A stretch of DNA of 64,000 nt, taken from Climacium dendroides (Eukaryota; Streptophyta; Bryopsida; Hypnales; Climaciaceae). The translations under genes were made by a program, and so were the position numbers. Of the stretch, positions 47,833 to 57,573 are shown piece after piece; within the stretch, counting starts at the first letter, position 1, and every line of letters begins with the position of its first letter. The DNA is taken from assembly GCA_950106755.1 (NCBI GenBank), contig OX467089.1:2420501-2484500 (forward strand), read 5' to 3'. A model generated the notes under the pieces. It ran no database searches. It saw only the letters and a list, made by a program, of their open reading frames with translations, and was not told the origin of the DNA.

Positions 47833-48249
47833 TTTTGAATTCTTCGTACATATGGATAGCGTTTAGTTTTTTTTGTATCTGATATCAGTTGCTTTTGTCT
47901 GATGGTTTGATATATGTTCAATTATCCTCGAGTCGAGGATAATTGTGGATAATAGTTTTCTGTCATGGTGACTTTTGAATTCTTCGTACATATGGATAGC
48001 GTTTAGTTTCGTTTGTAATTGATATCAGTTGCATTTGTCTGATGGTTTGATATATGTTCAATTGTCCTCAAGTCGAGGATAGTTGTGGATAATAGTTTTC
48101 TGACATGGTGGCTTTTGAATTCTTCGTACATATGGATAGCGTTTAGTTTGGTTTGTAATTGATATCTGTTGCTTTTGTCTAATGGTTTGATATATGTTTA
48201 ATTATCCTCGAGTCGAGGATAATTGTGGGTAATAGTTTTCTGTCATTCG
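47833..48249. repeat. Triplicated 140-bp unit, each with one palindrome
   Basis: TTTTGAATTCTTCGTACATA recurs at 47833, 47973 and 48113, a period of exactly 140 bp. Each unit carries one palindrome (centres 47932, 48072, 48212). The array ends about 90 bp before the transposase start codon at 48336, a position where a promoter would lie. Confidence 0.93.
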
Positions 48250-48335
48250 ATTCTATAGTCTTGATATTTGAACTTGTAGTTGTACTATGTCGTTGAACAC
48301 CTTATTTTTCTAACCGTGGACTACTGTTTTGTAGT

Positions 48336-51300
48336 ATGGATATTCATGGGCCTGATGATTTCGTCAATCCGGTCCCCACTTTACCCGCTGGTATTGCAGT
48401 GTGTGATGGGGTCCCACGGGCTTCTTGGATCACAAAGGGTGTTACTTTGAGGAACGACGCAGGAGATGATGTTGCAAGAGGAGTATGTCATAGCGTGGAT
48501 GCGGAGGACGTCATCGATGCGGATGGTAAACCTCTTGGTGATGATCGGGTGGCCGTTCAAATTGTAGAGTCCTTATGCGAGGAGGAGGTGCCGTCTGTTT
48601 GGATGTGGTCTATGCGTTCTTGGCACATAAAACTCGTGTTTTTGAATGGCGTGAGTTTATATGACCATGACCAGACACACATATACAAGGCAGCAATGAA
48701 TGCCATTGGTCGTCGTGTTCGTGTTGGTGTTCGTTCCTATGAAAGCTGCCAGGAGAGAAGAGAAGCAGACCATCCACTCAAAAAGGACTCCCTTCTTACT
48801 ATAGAAGCAATTACAGAAGTGTCTACGAAGACATGTTGCCCAAGCAATTGCCTGCAACCGTTTCCTCGCGGAGATATTCAAGCTCTATGATCTGGACTTC
48901 ATGTGCATGGTGGGGTGTATGTTCGCAAACGGTGTCTCATTGAGGTGCACAGGCAAATCCACAAAGATTCTGCTGGGAAGGAGTGGATAACCTTGAGGGG
49001 TCGGGAAGTGTGTCCTATGGCTTGGTGGACAATTCATGGTATTTCAAAAGCTACATTCTATAGGTACAAATAGATGGCTAAGAATGGGCAAGAGGCTGAG
49101 GGGCACGGGAACTTAGGGACTAAAAAACCGCGCGCGCAAACTCTACAAGCTACTGCCACACTTCGCATGTTGATTGAGAATGATGCTGACAAAATGCCAC
49201 ACAAAACAAGGACATTGGAAACTGGGGAGAAAGTGTCGGCAATGGTGTTGCCATCATCTTTTCGTTGGAGTGACCAATTACCAGCAATGAATGAAGCAAA
49301 TACGGCATTTAATTTGCCACCAATTTCTTTTAGTGGCTTGAGCAATATTCGACGTGCTTCTTTTCTAGAGTTCGCAGCGAAAGCCCGTGGAGATAGTTTT
49401 TCAAGGTGTGGCCTCTGCGATAGGTACAAGCAATTGAGGAGTGCTTGCATTCCGCTTTCTACTTCAGTGAACAAGTGGGCGTACCTTTTGGGTACTCATC
49501 GATCGGGGCAACAGGCACATAGACTACTTTATTATGGGAATCGGCATATGTTAGAGACGTACCCCGAGAAGATGTTGTGCGTTATTCATGACAAAATGGA
49601 TCACTCGAAGACAGCTTCTCCACACTACTCTCATAAAACCAAAGTGACGGACTCTTTCATAAAGATGTCCTTTGCTGTTACAGAAATGATTGCTCATGGT
49701 CATGGCGACTTTCAGTATGCGCACTATGGGCTCGATATTTTTCCAACGGATTCAAATCATACCATTGGCTCCATTGCAAAATTGTTGCGTGACTTGGAAG
49801 GACCGCCTACGAATTCATCGCGCCAACTATTCTCTGTAGAGGAGGGTCAATCTACCTTGACAAAGGCAATACTAGAAGGATCAAACATTTGCCTTGATTC
49901 CCTCTTACCTCCTCCACAAGAGCCTATTCCACCTAAACCTTTGCCACCAATACTTACTTTGCAGTTGGACAATGCATCTGGGGACAACAAAAACAGATGG
50001 GTGTTTGCCTTTTGCTCTCTTCTTGTTTTTAAAGGCATTTTTCGAGAGATTTACATCAACTTCCTCATTGTTGGGCATACTCATGAAGACATTGATGCTC
50101 TTTTTGGGAGATGGAGTACAATGTTGAAGACAAATAGCTACTCGACTATTCCGAGGCTGATGAAATCCTTTATGGATTGTGAGAAGTATCCAGTGATTCT
50201 TCATTTAATAGAGGAAGTTCTTGATTTCAAGAGGTTTGTCCACGGGTACTTGGGTACAGCTGGGGACTTCTTAGAAGGTCATTCGGCTTGCCAACAATTC
50301 AAATTCTTTATGGATTCCAATGGTTGGCCCCTGATGGCAGTATAAGAAAACCTTGTTTTAGGTGACATTCAAAAAAACAGCTAACGTCAAAGGGAACGAA
50401 TTTTAGGTGACGTTGAAAAAAACAACCTATATTTTTCATGTCAATAATGATGTCCAATGGAACATTAATGGAGATAATTGTTGACAGAAAAACATAGGTT
50501 GTTTTCTTCAATGTCACCTAAAATCCGTTCCCTTAGACATCGAAAATTTTGATTTCTTCTAGTGTGGAGTACAAATATTTGTGTACGGATCCAAATTGGT
50601 TGCCAGAACATGGTCGAGGGATTCGTTTGTGGTTTGAGACTGAAGATGGGCGTCCAAAAGTGCCAAATGGTAGTCCACCGCCTTTGGCTCCGGAGGAAAT
50701 GAAAGCGTCAGAGGAGATCAAAAAGGGTTTGGATGGTTTTATTTCATATTGGACAGAAATGGCCAATGAAGACCATTCAGGAGAGTTTTGGAGGAAGAAT
50801 GATCCGATAAGAAATTATTGGAAAGGTGTGAGAGCCGCTCTAGATGCACCCCTTTTGGTGCGTAATACATTGCAGTATGGATTTTGGCTTGCTTCTAGAA
50901 TCAACAACGAAGTGGAAGACCGAATGGAAGACGATGGCACACTACGTGAAGAATATGCAGAAGATGCGCCTTTTGTTGGACGTAGACGTGATCGTCCACG
51001 GCCATCGTTCCGTGTTGGTCGTGATGTATACGCAGGTTATTTTGTTGTTGTGCGTCTCGCTGATGGTGACCCGAAGCCATTTTGGCTAGCTAGGGCGATT
51101 ACAAATCCAAATCCGGATCCAGGGCATATTTACTTGATTCAAATTCAATATTGGACGCTTGTTTCAAGTCGTCACATCAACATGGACACATACGCTGGAT
51201 GGAATACAAAGGCAGGAAATGTATGGTGTGAAGATTGAGCTATCCCTCCAAGTTGGTCAAATACTGATTGTATTATGACAGCTTGGAAGCCATGCGGAAA

Positions 51301-51400
51301 GAAGGGGGCTATTGATGTACCTCAAGTTCTTACAAAAGTTTCTATCCCTAAACCGCAAATCAGCATCATTAAATCATCCGTAGAAGCCTTTGTGGTTTAA
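48336..51400 (+). pseudogene. DUF7869-like candidate DDE transposase, broken by stops and a MITE
   Basis: One frame runs from ATG 48336 to about 51400 with in-frame TGA 48888, TAG 49071 and TGA 51236, and a CACTA MITE at 50338-50564. Removing the MITE and one TSD copy leaves the frame continuous. Order of blocks: acidic N-terminus; REVCPMAWWTIHGISKATFY, helix-turn-helix-like; a CXXC-like RCGLCDRYKQL; CVIHDKMDHSKTASPH; LQLDNASGDNKNRWVFAF; NFLIVGHTHEDIDALFGRWS; C-terminal TDPNWLPEHGRGIRLW. As I recall, the D..D, DN and HEDID signatures typify the widespread DUF7869 family with an RNase H-like fold, so acidic residues in these three blocks could form a DDE triad. It reads toward the right TIR. 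I infer that it mobilised the 17-kb element. Confidence 0.7.
50338..50564. mobile_element. CACTA-type foldback MITE inside the transposase, TSD TGG
   Basis: The left end CAGTATAAGAAAA and right end ATTTCTTCTAGTG are inverted, CACTA-like termini with two mismatches. TGG flanks both sides (50335-50337, 50565-50567). Internal arms of about 60 bp (AAGGGAACGAATTTTAGGTG block and its inverse AATCCGTTCCCTTAG) make a hairpin. The coding frame is restored across the site if the insert is ignored, so it landed in a once-intact gene. Confidence 0.9.
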
Positions 51401-51928
51401 GACGTAGTGTGCCATCGTCTTCCATTACGGATCATCCTTGGCGGTTTAAGAAGAATAGTTACTTTGATTTTATTGTCTATATAATTTATTAGTATTTTAT
51501 TATTAGAAGGATAGAAGCTGAATGCACATTTTCATTTTAGATATTTGCAAGTATCAATTATGTTGTTTTGAATATGATATTGACTGTGGTTATATGCCAA
51601 TATTAATTTCTATTAATAGTATGAAATTGTTATGTTTCTTATAGATGTGATTTGAACCTTCAATGCGCGCATTTGCAATGCTTTTCAAATCTTTGAGATG
51701 TAGAAGTAGTTCTTGCAAATTTTTTGTAATTCAAGTTTGCAAATCACTTTTCTAGTCCCCCTAAACCCTAAACCCCAAAAAAATTTCATTTTGTAATGCC
51801 TTGTTGCATTCAATCAACATATTTATGTTCACAAGATTCACCACAAATTATATAAAATATAATTTGACATGAGAAATGAACAATTATTTTAGTGTAATTA
51901 TAGATTGGATTTAAAATGAGACTCTTAA
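51401..51928. other. AT-rich region between transposase and right TIR
   Basis: No gene. Contains a short CCCTAAACCCTAAACCCC motif near 51767. Ends at the right terminal inverted repeat (51929-51955). Confidence 0.6.
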
Positions 51929-52022
51929 TTGTCTCAATTTAACGAATAAGGCCTTGTATGTTGTAGAGATTCCATGATCATCATTTACATTCTCCTGAAT
52001 GCAAAATCATGCTTGTGTTGTA

Positions 52023-54180
52023 GATATTTCAAATTCGAGCTCGAAGGAAAAGGAGCCTTTAATCGCTCAGACCTTCCCCCCTTCCTATCATCATATCTGG
52101 ATCGCACATCCTATTCTTGTATGTTCACCGCACACCAACTCCGCACCTACACCACAGCTCATCTCAGCGGTGGAGGATGGTACCTGGATTGTCTCCTCGA
52201 GTTCACTCCTCCTTCCGAGGTTGAATTCAGGAGATCTTTGGACGGGAAAGGGGTCCTGGACTTAGAGATCAATGAGTTTACAGGCCTGGATGACAAAGCG
52301 AGAAAGAAGGCCATTGCAAGGAGGGATTTTCTGGACCGGAAGAAAGAGGCGCGGGTCCAAGTCCACCTTGAAGCGAAGGAGATGAAGGCGTCCGAGCTCA
52401 TTGACAAAAAGGTGGCAAAAGAAAAGGAAGAGAAGGGTAAAGGCAAGGAAAAGGGAAAGAAGAAAGAGGAAGCGGGAGGTGAGGTGGTACCATCTTCCAC
52501 CGCAAATGAAGATTCACAGGCGCAAAGTGCAGTACAGAAGAAGGCTACTCTCCTACAGCTCATCGAGGAAGTTATCACTCGTATGACACAAGCCATGGTC
52601 ATTACAGAAGGTGATGTTTCCAAGACGGAGGATTTGATCCTCAACATCTCCATCAAAGTCCTGGCAAAAGACATGGTCGAGGAGAAGCCCACGTGGTACA
52701 ACGAGGTGCTGCAAAAGGTATGCATATGCATCTTTGTACTCAAAAGCGAATTTTGTGCTTTTATGTCTCATGAATGTTTTCTGTGCTTATTTTTAACTTC
52801 ACCATGTTCTACATGTTTGCAGATGTCGGCCGGAAAGACTCGCATGTTCGAGGGAGTGCCAAATGCTCGACCGGGGGTGGATGTCATATTCATTGACTGT
52901 TCAGAGAACTTACCCGTGCCTGGGCTCTCTACACCGGCCCATGAGGTGCCAATGTAGAATGCAGATGCTGATGATGAGGCTCTCCAGTTGCCATGTAGCT
53001 TCGCCGCAGAGCATCTACAAGATGATGGGTGCATCATTCTATTTCACTCCTACAGCATCAAATCCAAAGAGAACATTGCTGGGGTATGTGAGGCGTATGA
53101 CTTGCTGATGAAGAAGGACTGGATGGGGATGAACCGCATGCACATCACCTCGGCTATAAACAACACAAAGACGGTAATTTTCATAGAATTTTGTTGACTT
53201 TTATGAACAAGTTGCAATGCACTCCATTCAATGCATTCTTACGTACATTTGCTATGGACGTTGCAGACACAGAAGTTTGGAATCACCCTCCTCGTGAAGG
53301 ACCTCGGCTCCAAAGGAAAATCCAAATTTTCCTTCAAAAAGACTAACACCACAATGAAGGCTGGTGTGGACTTGGCTATCGATGACATGCTGATCAATTA
53401 CACCCATGCAGATGACGTGGCTATGAATGGAAACAAACCTTGGCGAGGCGGACGCAAAAAAGATCCAAGGTTCTTCACTATCCTCCTGGAGGCAACAAGC
53501 GTTCCAGGAGACTTGATTTTGGATTGTACCGCATCTACAGGTAATGATTCCATTCAGAAGTTTACTCCTCCAAATGTGTTCTTCCAATTCTTTCATGGAA
53601 TTAAGTCATTTTGATTTCACTGCCTCTAGGTGCATGTATTACGGCTTGCTGTGGCACCGGCCACCACATTGTGACTTTGGAAGGGAATAAAGACATTTAT
53701 GATGCCATTCTGAAACCCACGAGGAAGTCACCAACACCCGTAGTGGTGACACCAATTGTGCCACCGATAGTTCACCTTTCACAAGATTTGGAGGATATGC
53801 CAGCGGTGCCTCGCAAATTCGTTCGCAAGGGAAAATCCAGTAAGTAAGTTGGCATTTTCTTTCATCTTTGCTTGGATGAAGACTTTCATGTTCTACAATA
53901 TTGACAATATGTCTTCTTCCATTGCAGAGATGGGAGATTGATGGCAAGGAATGCCACCCTACCCCAACTAAGTCTTCTCATCAGTCCGGAGAAGTCTTTT
54001 GAGCTCCCAATCTATGCCGAGCAAATGGCGAGTGCCTTCGCGGAGTTTGGTTGCTCTAAACCCAAACGCCGTAAAGACACTTACGCTCTAAATGTCTTAC
54101 AGTATATAGATGTTTCAGCATCCGAAGGTAGAGAGTCCTCGGAGTCATCTCCGAGTTCTGATTCTTTGATAGAGTCCTAA
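52023..54180 (+). pseudogene. N4/N6 DNA-methyltransferase-like gene, five exons, degenerate
   Basis: Probable exons are 52023-52717, 52823-53173, 53267-53540, 53630-53839 and 53930-54180, with GT-AG junctions that keep one frame. The first exon may extend upstream. It encodes a charged N-terminus with a Lys/Glu helix, then VDVIFIDCSENL, where class-beta methylases carry DPPY, then LQDDGCIILFHSYSIKS, WRGGRKKDP, and a late ILDCTAST/GACITACCGTGHHI block resembling the AdoMet-binding DPF.G.GST motif followed by VTLEGNKDI. The motif order (catalytic before AdoMet) fits a permuted class. DCSE in place of DPPY and an in-frame TAG at 52955-52957 argue against activity. It lies just outside the right TIR. 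N4C/N6A methylases are known to be captured by eukaryotic mobile elements; whether that applies here is inference. Confidence 0.6.
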
Positions 54181-54544
54181 ACAACTTAGATTCATGAGAT
54201 TGACAAATCTCTTTAATGGGTCAAACTATTATGTGTTGATTTTCATTGTAGTTGGATTTGTGTGTTTTATGGATACTTCTTCCATGTGTTCAATTTTCTT
54301 GCATGTTTTCTACTTGCTTCATTTTCTTCAATTGATAGTATTTTGTCTTTGCCTATAAGAAAGATTGAAAAATAAAAATAGGACACTAAACCGACTCTCA
54401 AAAACAGATCTCATATTAACCACTCTGTACACGGCACAATACCCATGGTCATAGGTCAACTCTACAAGATTCTAAATTTTTTCAATTCATTTTTTTCACA
54501 TCCACAAGCTCGCAGGCTCATAGGCTCGCCAAATAGCAACCCTG
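54181..54544. other. Short AT-rich spacer before ORFX X7
   Basis: No ORF or known repeat. The junction with the retroelement lies at about 54545, where ORFX homology begins without its leader, so X7 is 5'-truncated. Confidence 0.5.
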
Positions 54545-56396
54545 CTTAACTAAGTTAGGATGTGTCGGTCTACTACACCAACCATGGAACCTCAAGAGTG
54601 AAGATATGATTCAAAAGCTACTTCATGGTGTTCCGAATCAGTATGAGCTCACTTTGAGAGGGCGGCCAGTCACGTGGATCGAGGACATTTGGGCGGACGT
54701 CTATCAGTTCCGGAAGAATGGGAACGGAATAGCATCAAGGACGGATCGTTTTGTAGCTAAGAAATTCACAGGGTCTACAAACCCTAAAGATGGATTCGCG
54801 ATTAGCGAATGCAAGGACGAGAGACATAGGCCGATACTAGAGCTTCTGATTCCTATCTTGTATCCGGAAAAGCCAACACGGGTTACCATTACGGTAGCCA
54901 ATACTATTTTGGGGGCTATGGAGAACCGGGTAGTACACTGGGGTAGAGTCATAGCCAGGATAGTGGCTAAATTAGTGGATCATGTGACGTGAGTGAAGGC
55001 AAGCCCAGTTAGCACCTACCTGTTCCATCTATACCATCAGTAGGAACTTTTGAGTGCAATGGAAATAATCCAGTATGACACCGGAAAGGCGATTCTGTCA
55101 TATGGACTTTCCGGAGAGGAGGCGGAAGATCCGGTTGAGTCGGGTCCGGAGGAACTTCCCGAGGAACGCTTGACTGATCGTAGGAACAAGAAGAGGAAGT
55201 CAACCAATCCAGGGTCACGATCCAAGCCACCGGCGATGGAGAAGGGGGAGTCCAACAAAGGACCGGAAGTGGAAACGGAATCAACATTTTTCAATGCTGG
55301 GTTCGAGTGGATACGCGAGGCCAAGGTACTCCACAACAGCTTGGCGGATTTGGTAATAGATACCATGGAAGTGTTGAAGGTGGAGCCGGATCAGATTGTG
55401 GAAGCTGTTAAGCGACTGTCCAAACCAGAAGATCTGAAGAAAAGGGAGGAGCGGATTCAGGAGTTAGAGGCGGAACGGAACCAACTCCAGGCCCGAGTGA
55501 ATTGGGCGGAAGGGGAAATGGCAGCTGCAAAGGAGAAAGAGAAGGAAGCTCTCGCTTTGGTCAAGAATCTATCTGAAGTAGTCAACATCAAAGCCGACAT
55601 CATCACGAAAGCTGCCTTGTTTGACTCGAAGATGATATCGGAAGGCCACATTACCGGAACCAAGGTAGTAACCATCCTCGTAGACTTCACTGTGAGGATT
55701 GAGCGAGTTTTGAAGGAGAACCAGCAGCTATTAGCGACCATCGATCCAAATCAGGTGATGGATTTCTTCACCTTTCCGGAACTTCCTTTTGTCTCAGGTA
55801 CTCCAGGGAGACCGGTGACGGATCGTGCAACTCGAATGGAAGGGTTGCGGGAGATATTCACACTAGTCGAGCCTTCCGCCAACAAGATGCGGATGACGAA
55901 GCTGAATTTGAGGCCAACGTTGGAACCGGAACCTGAGTCCAGCGTGAGATCGGTTCTGGTACCACCCAAATTCTCAACTCCAGAAGTTCCCTAGGCACAA
56001 ACAATGCCAAATTTGATGACCGGATCATTCAAGGTTCCGGAACAACAAGTCAGAGGAGACCTCATTAGCCGGATCGGTGGAATGACCAATCCGGCTCGGA
56101 CTAATCCGCAAGGGTTTTCACACATGCAAGAGACCACTCCAGAGAAGAGAAGCGAACCCGCAACATTGGAGGATACACCGCCAGAGAAGGAGAAGGAAGT
56201 TCAAGTCATCGAAGATTCTGAGGAGGAGAGTGCCCATTCCACTTCCGGAACCGAAGACGACAACGATCCGTCTCCCGCAACGCGCCATATCCAGACTCGG
56301 GCGACAGCGAAAACCACGCCAACGAAGAATACGAAGGGGACGCCTACCAGCCAAGCGAGGAGCCGCTCAAGGAAAGGACGGAAGCCAAAACATTAG
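54545..56396 (+). pseudogene. ORFX copy X7 (subfamily 1), near full length, three in-frame stops
   Basis: It is the plus-strand equivalent of X2 and about 85-90% identical by eye. The frame is continuous from the LTKLGCVGLLHQPWN block to TAG 56394-56396, with TGA 54990, TAG 55041 and TAG 55992 inside. X2 has CGA and CAG at the first two positions, and X7 has sense codons at X2's stops, so the ancestral protein was a single polypeptide of about 610 residues. It carries the N-terminal family blocks, the KKRK linker, the coiled coil (KREERIQELEAERNQLQ) and a Ser/Thr tail with acidic EEESAHSTSGTEDD. An LTR follows directly. Confidence 0.88.
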
Positions 56397-56414
56397 AATT
56401 CGTAGGAGAAGAAG

Positions 56415-57573
56415 TATAGAATCCGGATCGGGTTTCCGAGCATGGACCCGATTTCCGGAATCTTAGGCGGATAGTCAGGAAACCAGGTTATCTCGGACGA
56501 TAGTTATTAGCCTTTCCGGATATCCTGGGGTGTTCAGTGATTGGTTGCCTGGATTTCCGGGTTTCCTTTTCAGGCTTTTAGGAGTTGACTTTGGGTTTTT
56601 GTGTTAGTATTTTAAGGGCAGGCAAGTTAGTTGTCTGCCATTCCATTCTACTCCATTCCGTTTTAGCGCTTTCACGTATGTATTACAATTTTCTTTTCTT
56701 AATCTAAGTCAGCCAGTATACCTTTAGCTGCACTTTGCTTAGACAGGGTCTTTTGGTTGAGTGTATGCATGTGTGTGTATCCTTGTATTGGAGAAAGAGA
56801 AAGGAGGGAGAGGAGGAATCCGGATCTTGAGCTATGGATCTCTTGGGGGTGGAGCTAGTTAGAAGGGATGCAAGCTGAGTAAGGGAGTGTGAGTGTTACA
56901 TGCCTTTAAATTGCCGGAACGGCAACCCGGATAAGAAGGTAGAGGTCCCTGCGAGTCCAGAACCAGGAGGGGTCTGTGCGGAGATAAGCAACTGCCAAAG
57001 GAAAGGAACTCCCGCTAACTCCAGAAGGTCTACCAACCTCCCCTTGGTACATTGTCTTCTCCTTGAAACTTTATACCCTTAGGTTTATGAGTTCAGATCC
57101 GTCGTTGTAGTAAGAGAGGTGTGAGAATTTCTTTGTGTGACCTGCTTTCGGATCGGCCAATCTGGAAACTGTGAGAGAATACTCCTCCCTCCTCCTATAG
57201 CTGTGTTGTCTTAGGTGTGTTGTTTAGTAGATTTAGAGTATAGAAAGGATAATGGTACAAGTGGTGAGTCCCCACCCCTTTCTAGATCAAGGGCGGACCC
57301 TCTGAGGGTAAAACAGAGGCAACAAAAACCAGTGACGGAAGAGAGACGGAACTAAGTTCCGGAGGTGTCCGGATCTGGAATGGAATCCGGAATGTATCGA
57401 GTTTCCGGAATGAGGTAGGGTAAGTGAAAGAAGGAGGATTAAGTGAGTAGTCACAATCCGGATGCTTCTAATTCAATCGATATCATACTAGAAGTTCCCT
57501 AGAACGATAATTCGTGTCATCTTGCAACAATTTGTTGTTGTAAGGATAGTTATAGCTAACTACGCATACGACA
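56415..57573 (+). repeat. 3' LTR of the X7 element
   Basis: It follows a purine-rich tract (GTAGGAGAAGAAG) and ends at CGCATACGACA (57573). It is homologous to the LTR at 9231-10325 (inverted). A TATA-like TATTTTAAGGG lies near 56611. No primer site follows; the next base belongs to ORFX X8 in antisense, so the element inserted into X8. Confidence 0.85.

Larger units (their letters stand above)
35380..48230. repeat. About 35 dispersed copies of a ~21-bp palindrome
   Basis: The consensus is TTATC(C/T)TCGA, one central G or C, then the reverse complement of the arm. Perfect or near-perfect copies have centres near 35796, 37943, 38099, 39264, 39426, 40890, 42381, 42966, 43071, 44249, 46966, 47067, 47120, 47231, 47530, 47932 and 48212. 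Degenerate ones lie near 35572, 35700, 35856, 39340, 40820, 42530, 42770, 43010, 43156, 44105, 44187, 47018, 47290, 47745 and 48072. They occur in introns, spacers and exons. I saw none from 1 to 35 kb or from 48.3 to 64 kb. The copies at 47932 and 48212 extend to 25-bp perfect palindromes. Confidence 0.93.
34730..51955. mobile_element. Candidate 17.2-kb TIR-bounded giant transposon
   Basis: The first 27 bp (34730-34756, starting AAGGCCTTATTCGTTAAATT) are exactly reverse-complemented at 51929-51955. A second TCATTTT motif follows at a similar distance inside each end. Between the ends are a leftward gene block (35175-42399), AT-rich spacers with about 35 short palindromes, and a rightward DUF7869-like candidate transposase (48336-51400). 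The left flank is a broken LTR. The right flank is the start of a methyltransferase-like gene. No target-site duplication is visible (left flank CTCTGAT, right flank GTATGTT), so later rearrangement, or two unrelated ends, cannot be excluded. The order of a transposase reading toward one end with cargo reading toward the other is seen in other large TIR elements; the assignment here is inference. Confidence 0.55.

Noticed and set aside
35380..48230. CRISPR-like array
   Set aside because: The palindromes are irregularly spaced from tens of bases to more than 2 kb, lie in exons and introns, and the genome is eukaryotic.
34723..51962. A target-site duplication for the 17-kb element
   Set aside because: Flanks CTCTGAT and GTATGTT share no convincing duplicate; assigning TAA or TTG would be forcing it.
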